Below, piece by piece: positions 17,723 through 26,280 of a stretch of 64,000 nucleotides of DNA (position 1 is the first letter of the stretch; each line of letters begins with the position of its first letter). Where the stretch lies: assembly GCF_002222055.1 (NCBI RefSeq), contig NZ_MUGS01000002.1:267745-331744 (forward strand). The letters are read 5' to 3'. The notes beneath the pieces were generated by a model, which saw only the letters and a list, made by a program, of their open reading frames with translations, was not told the DNA's origin and did not search any database. The DNA is from Flavobacterium araucananum. GTDB lineage: Bacteria; Bacteroidota; Bacteroidia; Flavobacteriales; Flavobacteriaceae. The position numbers and the translations under genes were made by a program.

Positions 17723-20698
17723 ATGAAAACAATTTACAAAAAGTTGTTATTTTTATTCTTACTGTTACCATTTACTGTACTGGCTCAAAGTACTTTAAAA
17801 GGAACAGTTGCCGATCAGGCAACGGGGCAACCAATCCCGGGAGTAAACGTAAGTATACAAGGTGCTCCGGGCGGAACATCGACTGATTTTGACGGTAAAT
17901 TTCAGTTATCTAATGTAAAAAATGGAGACAAAATTGTAGTTTCATTTATTGGATACAAAACCTCTACTATAGCTTTTAACGGTCAACAAACATTAAGTGT
18001 TTCCTTAGAAGAAGATACTAATCAACTTAAAGAAGTTGTGGTACAAGTAGGTTACGGTACTGTTAAGAAAAAAGATGCAACAGGTTCTGTATCTCAAATT
18101 TCGGCTAAAGAATTTAATAAAGGAATCAACGTAACTCCTGAAAGTTTAATCAGCGGTCGTATCGCTGGTGTAAATGTAACGGGAGGTGGAGCTCCTGGGG
18201 CTAAAGCAGATATTAGAATTCGTGGAGGATCTTCTTTGAATGCTTCAAATGAGCCATTAATCGTTTTAGACGGACTTCCGTTAAGCAACGCGGTTCCAAG
18301 TGGTGCAACAAGTATTTTGTCTACTATTGATCCTAATGATATTGAATCTTTTACGGTGCTTAAAGATGCTTCTGCTGCTGCAATCTACGGATCAAGAGCT
18401 GCAAATGGTGTAATTGTTATTACTACTAAAAAAGGTTCTAAAGGTGGTGTAAAAGTTAATTTTAGTTCTCAAATTGGTATCAATACTGTAGCCAATACGG
18501 TTGATGTAATGAGTGCAGATCAATTTCGTGAATTGGTAAAGACAAAAGGTACTCCGGCACAACAGGCTTTATTAGGAAATGCAAATACAAACTGGCAGGA
18601 TGAAATTTTTCATACAGCCCTGACAACTAACAATAATATCTCTGTAAGTGGTTCTTTGTTTAATAAAGTTCCGGTTCGTTTATCTGTTGGTAATGTTGAT
18701 AATCCTGGAATCCTAAGAAACACTTCTTTTGAAAGAACTACGACATCGATATCGTTAAATCCTGTTTTGTTTGATAATCACTTAAAAATTGACATTAGCG
18801 GAAATTTATCTTTCGGTAAAAATCAATTTCAGGACGAAGCTGCCGTTATTGGAAGCGCTATTGGGTTTGACCCGACACAACCGGTTTATCAATCAGGTTC
18901 TCGTTACGGAGGTTACTACGAATGGTTAGAACCAAACGGAAATTTACCATTATTGCCGTCAAGAAATCCTGTGGCAAGATTAAACCAGGACGACAGAAGA
19001 GCAACTTCTACCAGAAAATGGGGTAACATTAGATTAGATTATAAACTTCATTTCTTTGAAGATTTAAGAGCAGTTGTAGAAGCTGGGATTGATCGATTTG
19101 ACAGTAGCGGATATACTGAGGTAAGTACTCAAAGTGCTTTAGGATATCAGCCAAAAGCATTTAGTGATACGGGTTATGTAAACTTAGGAAACTATAATAG
19201 CTATACAGATGCGCTTCAAAATAAAAACTTAAATGCTTATTTTAATTATACCAAAGATTTAGGAAAAATTAAAATTGATGCAACTGCAGGTTATAACTAC
19301 CAATTGTTTCAAAAAGAAAAATACTCTTCAGGAGAGGTTAGACAACCAAATCCTAATGAAGATGTTGCTACAGATCCTGATGTTAACTTACAATCTTTCT
19401 TTGGTCGTGTAAATTTAGGGTACGATAGCAGATATTTATTGACTTTAAATTACAGAAGAGACGGAACATCCCGTTTCTCTGAAGACAACAGATGGGGTAA
19501 TTTTGCAGGAGGTGCTTTTGCCTGGAATTTATCTGAAGAAGCTTTCTTAAAAGACAACAAAACGGTTTCGACTTTAAAATTAAGAGTTGGATACGGTACA
19601 ACAGGACAACAGGATATCTCTGCTCAGTATGATTATTTACGCAGGGTAACTTTAGGAACTATTAACTCTCAATATATTTTTGGTAATACTGTTTATTCTA
19701 CAGCAAGACCGGAGGGATATAACGAAAACATTAAATGGGAAGAATTGGCAGAGGGTAACCTTGGTATCGATTACGGATTTTTTAATGACAGAATTACAGG
19801 ATCGATTAACTATTTTGATAAAAAATCGACAGATTTATTAGCAGATATTGCAGTTCCTGATGGAGCAAATCTTAGAAATCAAGGTTTCTTTAATATTGGT
19901 AGTGTAAGAACAAAAGGGGTTGAATTTAGTATTGCTTCTGATATTGTTAAAAATGATAATCTGACATGGAATGTAGCTTTTAATACAACTTATATTGATC
20001 AGAATATTTCTGAGTTAGGAATCACGGTTCCTGGTTTTCAAGGATATTTGACAGGAGATAATATCGCTGGTGGAAACGGAAATAAAATCCTTATCAACTC
20101 AGTAGGATATGCACCAAATTCATTTTTTGTATACGAGCAATTGTACGATAGCAATCATAAACCTATTGCAGGAGCTTATGCTGACAGAAATGGAGACGGA
20201 AAAATTGATGCGGGAGACCGTTACAGAGCTGGTAAAGCAGCACCGGATTATACTTTTGGGTTGTTCTCTACTTTAAATTACAAAAAGTTTGATTTTACAA
20301 TGAACTGGAGAGCAAGTTTAGGAAATCATATTTTTGATAACGTAAGTTCTAATTTAGGATATTCTGACGCCGGATTAAGAAGACAAACAGATTTGTCTAA
20401 CGTAAGTTCAGATTACTATAATACTGGTTTTACTTTTGAAGATAACGGGACATCACGTTACTTGTCTGATTATTTTGTAAAGGATGCTTCTTTTATCAAA
20501 TTAGACAACGTTACCCTTGGATACACTTTTGATAAAACAATAATTAAAAGTGCTTCTTTAAGATTTACAGCTGGTGTTCAGAATGTTTTAATTCTGACGA
20601 AATACAATGGATTGGATCCTGAGAAATTCAACGGAATTGATAATAATGTGTATCCAAGAGCAAGAACATTCTTGTTTGGAGTGAATGCGAATTTCTAA
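17723..20698 (+). CDS. susC: SusC/RagA-type TonB-dependent outer-membrane transporter
   Basis: 991 residues. A signal peptide (1-21) is followed by a carboxypeptidase-like domain (about 24-100, GTVADQATGQPIPGVNVSIQ). The plug domain (about 107-235) contains the SusC hallmarks IRIRGGSSLNASNEPLIVLDG and LKDASAAAIYGSRAANGVIVITTKKG. A 22-strand barrel ends in FLFGVNANF with a terminal aromatic residue. It imports maltooligosaccharides across the outer membrane, powered by TonB/ExbBD and capped by SusD. It is the first gene of the plus-strand operon, with susD 37 bp downstream. Confidence 0.96.
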   Translation: MKTIYKKLLFLFLLLPFTVLAQSTLKGTVADQATGQPIPGVNVSIQGAPGGTSTDFDGKFQLSNVKNGDKIVVSFIGYKTSTIAFNGQQTLSVSLEEDTNQLKEVVVQVGYGTVKKKDATGSVSQISAKEFNKGINVTPESLISGRIAGVNVTGGGAPGAKADIRIRGGSSLNASNEPLIVLDGLPLSNAVPSGATSILSTIDPNDIESFTVLKDASAAAIYGSRAANGVIVITTKKGSKGGVKVNFSSQIGINTVANTVDVMSADQFRELVKTKGTPAQQALLGNANTNWQDEIFHTALTTNNNISVSGSLFNKVPVRLSVGNVDNPGILRNTSFERTTTSISLNPVLFDNHLKIDISGNLSFGKNQFQDEAAVIGSAIGFDPTQPVYQSGSRYGGYYEWLEPNGNLPLLPSRNPVARLNQDDRRATSTRKWGNIRLDYKLHFFEDLRAVVEAGIDRFDSSGYTEVSTQSALGYQPKAFSDTGYVNLGNYNSYTDALQNKNLNAYFNYTKDLGKIKIDATAGYNYQLFQKEKYSSGEVRQPNPNEDVATDPDVNLQSFFGRVNLGYDSRYLLTLNYRRDGTSRFSEDNRWGNFAGGAFAWNLSEEAFLKDNKTVSTLKLRVGYGTTGQQDISAQYDYLRRVTLGTINSQYIFGNTVYSTARPEGYNENIKWEELAEGNLGIDYGFFNDRITGSINYFDKKSTDLLADIAVPDGANLRNQGFFNIGSVRTKGVEFSIASDIVKNDNLTWNVAFNTTYIDQNISELGITVPGFQGYLTGDNIAGGNGNKILINSVGYAPNSFFVYEQLYDSNHKPIAGAYADRNGDGKIDAGDRYRAGKAAPDYTFGLFSTLNYKKFDFTMNWRASLGNHIFDNVSSNLGYSDAGLRRQTDLSNVSSDYYNTGFTFEDNGTSRYLSDYFVKDASFIKLDNVTLGYTFDKTIIKSASLRFTAGVQNVLILTKYNGLDPEKFNGIDNNVYPRARTFLFGVNANF

Positions 20699-20735
20699 TA
20701 GTAGACTGAAAATCAAAAATTTAAAAACAAACAAA

Positions 20736-22364
20736 ATGAAAATATCATTTAAATATATATCTTATTTTTTCCTATTCGTTTTAGGATTGAGTATGACGCT
20801 TACTTCGTGTACGGACGATTTAAACGTGACGCCTAAGGATGATGATGAGTTTTTATCTGAGGCCTTTTTTAAAGATCCTGCATCATACAAAGAAGTATTG
20901 GCTAAATTATACGCCGGTTTGTACGTTGGTGGTAATGATGGTGATGGTGATGCCGCTGTACCTGGAAAAAGCCCTGATATTGCAGGACTTGGTGGTGACT
21001 TTAGCAGTTACTTAAGATTGCTTTTTGTAACTCAGGAGTTTACAACAGATGAGGCTATTATTGCATGGGCAGATGGTACTTTGCCAACATTAAATGCTCA
21101 GACATGGGCTCCGGCGAATGAATTTCTGGAAGGAACTTTCTCAAGAGCATTTTATCACATAAGTGTGGCAAATGAGTTTTTAAGACAAACTACAGATGAG
21201 AAATTAACAGAAAGAGGTGTTGATGCAAACTTAAAAGCTGATATCGCTAATTTTAGAGCCGAGGCTCGTTTTTTAAGAGCTTTCTCTTATTATAACTTAA
21301 TGGATTTGTTTGGAAATGTGCCCATTACAACAGAAAAAGATCCTGTTGGATTTTTCTATCCGGAACAAAAATCAAGAGCAGAAGTTTTTGCTTTTATAGA
21401 ATCTGAATTGAAAGACTTAGACAATAGTTTAGTGGCTTCAAAAGCAAACGAATATGGTAGAGTTGATAAAACTGCGGCTAAATTTTTATTGGCACAAATT
21501 TATTTAAATTCTAAAGTATATACAGGTGTAGACAGAAACAACGAAGCTGCAACATTGTGTAATGAAATCATTACCGCTTCTGGATATACGTTTGCAAATG
21601 TTCCTTACCGTTTCTTATTCTCTGCAGATAATAATAGAAATGGTGCTCAGTCTGAATTTATTTTCCCAATTATTGGCGATGGTAATGCAATTAGAGCTAC
21701 TGGTGGAGGAATGAGTTTTATCATGCACGCTTCTATTGGTGGTAGCATGGATGCTGCATCAAGAGGTATGAATGGTGGATGGCAAGGGATCAGAACTCGC
21801 AGAGAGTTTGTAAATCTTTTCCCGGATGCAACTGCAACGGCAGACAACAGAGGGACATTTTATACAGATGGTCAATCAAAAGATATTAATAATGTTGGAA
21901 CTTTTACAGATGGTTATGCAGTAACAAAATACATTAATAAAAATGCCGATGGTTCTGACGCACAAAGAAATGATATCCCGGATATCGATTTCCCAATGTT
22001 TAGATTAACAGATGCTTATTTAATGTATGCCGAAGCAACTCTTAGAGGTGCATCAAGTGGTAACCTTACAACTGCTTTAGGATATATAAATAAAATTAGA
22101 GCCAGAGCAAATGCACAAGCAATTACACTTCCAGAGTTGACACTTGATTTTATCCTGGATGAAAGAGGAAGAGAATTATTCTGGGAATGCCACAGAAGAA
22201 CAGATTTAATTCGTTTTGGAAAATTTACCGGAAGTTCTAAAATCTGGCAATGGAAAGGTGGTTCTGTAAATGGTAACGCTACAGAGTCATTTAGAGATTT
22301 GATGCCAATTCCTGCAAGAAACATTCAGGCAAATCCAACTTTAAAGCAAAATCCAGGATACTAA
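20736..22364 (+). CDS. susD: SusD/RagB-type glycan-binding lipoprotein
   Basis: 542 residues. The lipoprotein signal ends in LGLSMTLTSC, with the acylated Cys followed by Thr and two Asp residues, as expected for surface-exposed lipoproteins in this phylum. The N-terminal segment EAFFKDPASYKEVLAKLYAGLY and later AEARFLRAFSYYNLMDLFGNVP are the conserved SusD TPR-type helices. RTDLIRFGKF near the C-terminus is also typical. I chose the ATG at 20736; an upstream in-frame start at 20685 overlaps susC and adds a 17-residue non-signal extension. It forms the lid of the SusC transporter. Confidence 0.96.
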   Translation: MKISFKYISYFFLFVLGLSMTLTSCTDDLNVTPKDDDEFLSEAFFKDPASYKEVLAKLYAGLYVGGNDGDGDAAVPGKSPDIAGLGGDFSSYLRLLFVTQEFTTDEAIIAWADGTLPTLNAQTWAPANEFLEGTFSRAFYHISVANEFLRQTTDEKLTERGVDANLKADIANFRAEARFLRAFSYYNLMDLFGNVPITTEKDPVGFFYPEQKSRAEVFAFIESELKDLDNSLVASKANEYGRVDKTAAKFLLAQIYLNSKVYTGVDRNNEAATLCNEIITASGYTFANVPYRFLFSADNNRNGAQSEFIFPIIGDGNAIRATGGGMSFIMHASIGGSMDAASRGMNGGWQGIRTRREFVNLFPDATATADNRGTFYTDGQSKDINNVGTFTDGYAVTKYINKNADGSDAQRNDIPDIDFPMFRLTDAYLMYAEATLRGASSGNLTTALGYINKIRARANAQAITLPELTLDFILDERGRELFWECHRRTDLIRFGKFTGSSKIWQWKGGSVNGNATESFRDLMPIPARNIQANPTLKQNPGY

Positions 22365-22382
22365 CATCTTATAAACATTAAA

Positions 22383-23204
22383 ATGAAAAATATATATAAA
22401 ATTTTAATCGCATTTATTGGTGTATTGGCGGTTTCATGTAATGCGGATGATGTAGACAACAGGCCTGTTATTGAGGCAGAAACTGCTCCGGTATTGTTAA
22501 CACCAAAATCTGATTTTAGCATTGTGCTATCAAAAGAAACAGAGAAAAATGTTGCAACTACTGTAACCTGGAATAAAGCAACTTATACAGGAAAGCAAAC
22601 AATTGTCAATTATACCATTCAAATTGCAAAAGCAGGAACTAGTTTCGCTAATCCAATAACTTTAATGAATACTACCGCTATTTCGCAAGAAGTAACAGTA
22701 GAAGAATTAAACTCGGCATTAGTAAACGGAGGTTTTATCGAGAAAGCAGTAAACAGTGTTGATATTCGTATTAAATCTGCTGTAGGAGCTTCAGGGATTC
22801 CTCAATATTCTAACTTTTTTACCATCAAAGCAACTCCTTATCATGTTCCTTTAGCGAGTTCTCATTGGTTAGTAGGTGGAGCGACTCCGGGAGGATGGTC
22901 TTGGGATGGCGATGCCGAAACTGAATTTCCTTTAGTTGCCGGAGAGACTAAGATCTACAAGGTTTCATTAGTACTAAAATCAGGAGAAGGATTTAGAGAG
23001 TTTCTGGCAAATGATTTTACAAGTGGTGGTAACTGGGGTGCAACCAATAGTCATAACTATACTTATTATGCAGATGCAGGATATACTATCGATTCAGAAT
23101 TAGAAAATGCAAATGATGGAGATAAAAACTTTAAGTATACAGGACCAACAGGTCTTAGAGTTTTTAAAATTGATAACGTTGCAAAAACGATAACAGTAGA
23201 TTAA
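22383..23204 (+). CDS. SusE-like outer-membrane starch-binding lipoprotein
   Basis: 273 residues. The lipoprotein signal ends in IGVLAVSC with Asn-Ala-Asp-Asp following. A SusE N-terminal domain (about 25-155) contains APVLLTPKSDFSIVLSKE and TVTWNKATYTGKQTIVNYTI. A C-terminal carbohydrate-binding segment contains LVGGATPGGWSWDGDAETEF and NWGATNSHNYTYY, with the tryptophans typical of starch-binding sites. It is shorter than B. thetaiotaomicron SusE (about 390 residues), apparently having only one binding module. It is the third gene of the operon. Confidence 0.88.
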   Translation: MKNIYKILIAFIGVLAVSCNADDVDNRPVIEAETAPVLLTPKSDFSIVLSKETEKNVATTVTWNKATYTGKQTIVNYTIQIAKAGTSFANPITLMNTTAISQEVTVEELNSALVNGGFIEKAVNSVDIRIKSAVGASGIPQYSNFFTIKATPYHVPLASSHWLVGGATPGGWSWDGDAETEFPLVAGETKIYKVSLVLKSGEGFREFLANDFTSGGNWGATNSHNYTYYADAGYTIDSELENANDGDKNFKYTGPTGLRVFKIDNVAKTITVD

Positions 23205-23223
23205 TTCTTATTGTAGATAATTT

Positions 23224-23255
23224 AAAAGGCTATCTTAAAGGTAGCCTTTTTTATA
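23224..23255 (+). terminator. Rho-independent terminator of the sus operon
   Basis: AAAAGGCTA (23224-23232) pairs with TAGCCTTTT (23242-23250), followed by TT. It lies 20 bp past the susE-like stop. Confidence 0.85.
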
Positions 23256-23300
23256 GAAATCAACCCGCAGGGTAAAAGATTTTGGTTTTGTTAGTAATCC

Positions 23301-23333
23301 GAAAGGGCTGTCTCTAAATGAGGCAGCCCTTTC
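23301..23333 (-). terminator. Hairpin after the small membrane gene
   Basis: GAAAGGGCTG (23301-23310) pairs with CAGCCCTTTC (23324-23333), with CTC/GAG extending the stem. The T run is poor on the minus strand, but the position just past the 23343 stop fits a terminator. Confidence 0.6.
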
Positions 23334-23342
23334 AATTTTGTA

Positions 23343-23570
23343 CTATTTCTTTTTGTTGCTGTATTCTCCAATTACAGAAAAGTAGCCAAAAGTTCCCAGT
23401 CCCAGAACAATTAGCGGAGTAAGAATAAAGAGGATAATGATCCCAAAGACTAAATCGTCTTGTTTGTCTGAAAGCAGTTTAGGTAAACCAAATTCAAAAA
23501 CGCAAAAATAAGCCGCAGCAACCGCTAGTATAACCCATAAAACACCTAAAATTTGTTTGATCGTATCCAT
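23343..23570 (-). CDS. Small two-helix membrane protein next to an MFS transporter
   Basis: 75 residues with two hydrophobic segments: ILGVLWVILAVAAAYFCVFEF (about 7-27) and IIILFILTPLIVLGLGTFGYF (about 44-64). A short charged tail (GEYSNKKK) ends it. It starts 10 bp after the stop of the MHS transporter gene and is almost certainly cotranscribed with it. I believe small proteins of this kind are repeatedly found beside such transporters in Bacteroidetes (DUF6814-like), but that family match is from memory. It may be an accessory subunit; the function is unknown. Confidence 0.75.
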   Translation of the reverse strand: MDTIKQILGVLWVILAVAAAYFCVFEFGLPKLLSDKQDDLVFGIIILFILTPLIVLGLGTFGYFSVIGEYSNKKK

Positions 23571-23580
23571 GTTAAAAATA

Positions 23581-25077
23581 TTAAAGGTGATTAGTTTTGT
23601 TTTTATTATCGATATAAATCATTCCTATTACAAAGCATACAGATGCTATAATAATGGGGTACCAAAGCCCTTCGAGATAAAACTCCGGTTCCCCGGCTTC
23701 TTTGGCATGAGTTACAAAATAGGTTGAAATTGCGGGTAATAAACCTCCAAAAATACCATTGCCCACATGATAAGGCAGAGACATTGATGTATACCTGATT
23801 TTTGCCGGAAACATTTCTACTAAAAAGGCTGCAATTGGCCCATAAACCATTGTAACAAATAAAACCTGAATGAAAACTAAAAATATTAATGTCCATTCGT
23901 CGCCTGAATTTATATTGATCGAAATACTGCTTTGAGATTCTTTTTTATTTGCAAAAGTGGTCTTCTTTTCGATATACGTAGTTCCGTCAGTATAGGTTTT
24001 TGATATAGAGGTTATTGTGTCATTATTTTTTGTAGTTTCTATGGTTTGATTTCTCTCTTCTACAATTTCAGTTTTATAATTTATATCTGTTGTGTTGTAC
24101 ATCATCTTATAAATTGGTCTGTAGAATAAGATAGCCAGCAACATGCCAAACATCATAATATATTTTCGTCCTACCTTGTCACTCAACCATCCAAAAACAA
24201 TAAAAAACGGAGTACCAATCAATAATGCAATCCCCAACAAGCCATCGACCTGAGATGAATCAATATTCATGACGGTTTTCATGAAGCTCATAGCATAAAA
24301 TTGTCCGGTGTACCAAACAACACCTTGCCCCATTGTAGCGCCAAATAATGCCAGTAATACAAATTTTAAGTTATATCGATTGCCAAAACTCTCTTTTAAC
24401 GGATTTGTACTCGTGGTTCCTTCTTTTTTTGCTTTGGCAAATACAGGAGATTCATCCATGTTTTTGCGTATTAAATACGAAACGCCAACCATAACAATAG
24501 AAACCCAAAACGGAACACGCCAGCCCCAGGAATCAAATTCTGTAGGCGAGAGAACATTTTTTGTGGCAAGAATTACCATCAAAGATATAAATAAGCCAAT
24601 TGTAGCTGTGGTTTGAATCCAGGAGGTCCAATAGCCTTTTTGGCCTACCGGAGCATGTTCTGCGACATAAGTGGCGGCACCGCCGTATTCGCCACCAAGA
24701 GCAAGACCTTGCAATAAACGAAGAATTAAGACTAACAAAGGCGCCATAAAACCTATAGTTTCATAACTGGGGATACAGCCTATTAAAAAAGTAGAGCCTC
24801 CCATTAATAATAAAGTAGCCATAAAAGTGTATTTACGACCAATAATGTCACCAAGTCTCCCAAAGAATAATGCGCCAAAGGGCCTAACAACAAACCCTGC
24901 CGCAAAGGTGGCCAACGTAGATAAAAATGCTGCTGTAGGGTTATCACTCAGAAAGAATTTTGTTGAAATTACGACTGCCAAACTCCCAAAAATATAGAAA
25001 TCATACCATTCGATCATTGTACCCATTGAGGAGGCCGAAATTACTTTCCAGATGCCTTTTGTAGAATTTTTACCCAT
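23581..25077 (-). CDS. MHS-family MFS transporter (proline/alpha-ketoglutarate permease type)
   Basis: 498 residues. GTMIEWYDFYIFGSLAVVIS and the loop FGRLGDIIGRKYTF are the metabolite:proton symporter (MHS) signatures. RLLQGLALGGEYGGAATYVAE and GWLSDKVGRKY are the other two MFS motifs. About 65 hydrophilic residues (about 329-394, rich in Thr, Ser and Asn) are inserted between two helices in the second half, probably on the periplasmic side. The substrate is unknown; MHS members carry organic acids, proline or betaines. It is the first gene of a two-gene unit with the small membrane protein. Confidence 0.9.
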   Translation of the reverse strand: MGKNSTKGIWKVISASSMGTMIEWYDFYIFGSLAVVISTKFFLSDNPTAAFLSTLATFAAGFVVRPFGALFFGRLGDIIGRKYTFMATLLLMGGSTFLIGCIPSYETIGFMAPLLVLILRLLQGLALGGEYGGAATYVAEHAPVGQKGYWTSWIQTTATIGLFISLMVILATKNVLSPTEFDSWGWRVPFWVSIVMVGVSYLIRKNMDESPVFAKAKKEGTTSTNPLKESFGNRYNLKFVLLALFGATMGQGVVWYTGQFYAMSFMKTVMNIDSSQVDGLLGIALLIGTPFFIVFGWLSDKVGRKYIMMFGMLLAILFYRPIYKMMYNTTDINYKTEIVEERNQTIETTKNNDTITSISKTYTDGTTYIEKKTTFANKKESQSSISININSGDEWTLIFLVFIQVLFVTMVYGPIAAFLVEMFPAKIRYTSMSLPYHVGNGIFGGLLPAISTYFVTHAKEAGEPEFYLEGLWYPIIIASVCFVIGMIYIDNKNKTNHL

Positions 25078-25220
25078 AAAACGTTCTGTATTTTTAGCAA
25101 TAAATAAAATAATTAAGTATCATTTTACGAATATATAATATATTTGTTTATTTAGTTGATACTTTTTTAACAAAAAGTACTTAATTATTAACTTGTGGGT
25201 TTTTAGTAGAAATTAGTTTG

Positions 25221-25384
25221 TTAAAATAACAGATCAAGAAGAGTTTCGACGCTAGAATGGTGCAAAGCGCCATGAACGAAAAGGATAATGTATGTTTAAG
25301 CCCTGAAAAGGCGAAAGATATTATATGAAAAGAATATTTTAATTTATAAAACCGAAAAAACCTCGATTAAAATTGAGGTTTTTT
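25221..25384 (+). ncRNA. Candidate small RNA, unidentified
   Basis: A TTG at 25193-25195, 17 bp before TTAGTTTG at 25213-25220, resembles the -33/-7 promoter with one mismatch. Downstream lies a G+C-richer stretch with the hairpin TGGTGCAAAGCGCCA (about 25258-25272). The unit ends at the terminator 25355-25384, which works on the plus strand too. No protein is supported. The extent and the existence of the transcript are inferred. Confidence 0.3.
25355..25384 (-). terminator. Bidirectional terminator after the 77-residue unknown gene
   Basis: AACCTCGATT (25359-25368) pairs with AATTGAGGTT (25371-25380), with one wobble pair. It is flanked by A and T runs, so it could stop transcription from either side. 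Confidence 0.75.
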
Positions 25385-25405
25385 GTAAAAAAGGACTATT
25401 AGAAA

Positions 25406-25639
25406 TTACTCCACATCCAGATAAGGATTGAGGGTTTCGGCCAATTCGTTGAGCCAATAAAAGCTGTTTTCTAATTTAATTATTTCTTCTTGCAGGGTTT
25501 CGTTTTCCCTGACGAGGCTTAAAGCGAGCACAAAATTTACTTGTCTAAGTGCTTTTGCCATACGTTCTGGTGCAATTGTTTGCGTAAAAAAATTCATTAG
25601 CCTTGTTTCGGCTTCTTTTGAAAGGGTGCTTGTACTCAT
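25406..25639 (-). CDS. 77-residue helical protein, unknown function
   Basis: I do not recognise this protein. It begins MSTSTLSKEAETRLMNFFTQ and appears fully helical: a first helix to about residue 20, a second around ERMAKALRQVNFVLALSLVRE, and a third, ETLQEEIIKLENSFYWLNELAETL, with a heptad-like pattern. There is no signal peptide. The chosen ATG (25637-25639) lies at the edge of a 20-bp sequence that is repeated exactly 117 bp upstream, with a structured segment between the copies. That argues for post-transcriptional control or a duplicated leader. An in-frame TTG seven codons upstream lies inside the repeat and is less likely. Confidence 0.6.
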   Translation of the reverse strand: MSTSTLSKEAETRLMNFFTQTIAPERMAKALRQVNFVLALSLVRENETLQEEIIKLENSFYWLNELAETLNPYLDVE

Positions 25640-25775
25640 AATGTGAAGATTTAAGAACAAAAACCCTCATGCGTTAGCAGTCTTACGCGTCTTCACGGCG
25701 TCAAAGTCCTTTCAGATCTTTACTACATAACATAAGGGCAATTTTATTTTGTTCTTAATGTGAAGATTTAAGAAC
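25639..25775 (-). promoter_or_regulatory. Structured leader bounded by 20-bp direct repeats
   Basis: On the minus strand GTTCTTAAATCTTCACATTA occurs at 25756-25775 and again at 25639-25658, the second copy running into the start codon of the 77-residue gene. Between them an outer stem CCCTTATG/CATGAGGG (one G-U pair) encloses a hairpin AAAG-A-TC/GG-A-CTTT with loop TGAAA and a GCGT/ACGC hairpin. The upstream repeat is itself a small palindrome (GTTCTTA/TAAGAAC). This looks like a folded RNA leader or cis element; I recognise no known riboswitch. Confidence 0.45.
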
Positions 25776-26080
25776 CGCAAATGTAGCAAAAAAAGGGATT
25801 GTTGTATAGTAAGAAAATAATTATAAATAGATATTTGTATAAATCAATTTTTATCAAGTAGCAAAGGCACCTGGCAGGATTGTGTGGCAAGGCAATGATG
25901 GTTGCGCCTGTTGGTAAAGGCAAGCGAGAATAGATATTCAAAAAGATGCAGCGATGCTAGAACAAGGATAGAAATGTAGCGTTTTTTCTTTTAGACTAAC
26001 CAATATTTACACTTAATTTTTGATGCTTTACAAGTTTTCGTGTTGATCCAATATTCTTTAGGAAAGTATTAAAAACAAAA
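25776..26080. other. Gene-free region, G+C-richer core
   Basis: An AT-rich start (25790-25858) gives way to a more G+C-rich block at about 25861-25985 with many GGCA/GGCAA words and a weak stem (GGCAA/TTGCGCC near 25892-25909). No open frame with codon bias and no recognised RNA was seen. It could be a decayed gene or an uncharacterised RNA beside the tRNA. Confidence 0.35.
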
Positions 26081-26106
26081 AACCCGAATATTGCTATTCG
26101 GGTTTT
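26081..26106 (-). terminator. Terminator of tRNA-Phe
   Basis: AACCCGAATA (26081-26090) pairs with TATTCGGGTT (26095-26104) around TTGC. The minus-strand T run follows at 26071-26080. It begins 3 bp after the tRNA 3' end. Confidence 0.9.
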
Positions 26107-26108
26107 GG

Positions 26109-26181
26109 TGGTGCCTCCAGGGATCGAACCAGGGACACATGGATTTTCAGTCCATTGCTCTACCATCTGAGCTAAGGCACC
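26109..26181 (-). tRNA. tRNA-Phe (anticodon GAA)
   Basis: On the minus strand it reads from GGTGCCTTAGCTCAGATGGT to a 3' acceptor arm AGGCACC plus A. It is 73 nt with no encoded CCA. The seven-base acceptor stem pairs fully. The D loop has GCTCAGATGGTAGAGC, the anticodon loop is CTGAAAA with GAA at 26146-26148, and the T arm is GGTTCGATCC. Confidence 0.97.
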
Positions 26182-26253
26182 GTGCTGATTGCGGGTGCAA
26201 AGATAGAATCATTTTTCGTTTATCCAAAACATTTTTTAAAAAAAATCAATTCG

Positions 26254-26261
26254 TATCTTTG
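26254..26261 (+). promoter_or_regulatory. Promoter -7 box for coaX
   Basis: TATCTTTG, an exact TAnnTTTG match, 19 bp before the coaX ATG. It supports the start at 26281, because the longer frame beginning at 26182 would start upstream of the promoter and inside the tRNA edge. Confidence 0.6.
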
Positions 26262-26280
26262 CAGTTGTAAAAAAGTAAAC

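Larger units (their letters stand above)
25078..25405. other. 328-bp intergenic region with RNA-like features
   Basis: It holds the upstream region of the MHS transporter gene and, from about 25213, a stretch that looks like a short plus-strand transcript unit (see the ncRNA entry). A 23-codon frame at 25257-25328 is too short to support as a gene. Confidence 0.5.

Noticed and set aside
25257..25328. A 23-codon frame with a plausible start in the 25.1-25.4 kb gap
   Set aside because: Too short, no promoter spacing of its own and no family; the region is better explained as RNA or intergenic DNA.
25639..25775. Hammerhead ribozyme or a known riboswitch in the structured leader
   Set aside because: The conserved hammerhead core (CTGATGA with GAAA) is absent, and the segment does not match the TPP, c-di-GMP-I, cobalamin or preQ1 cores I know.
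26182..26280. N-terminal extension of CoaX by 33 residues
   Set aside because: It would start at the edge of the tRNA, upstream of the -7 box, and precede the conserved N-terminal phosphate loop.
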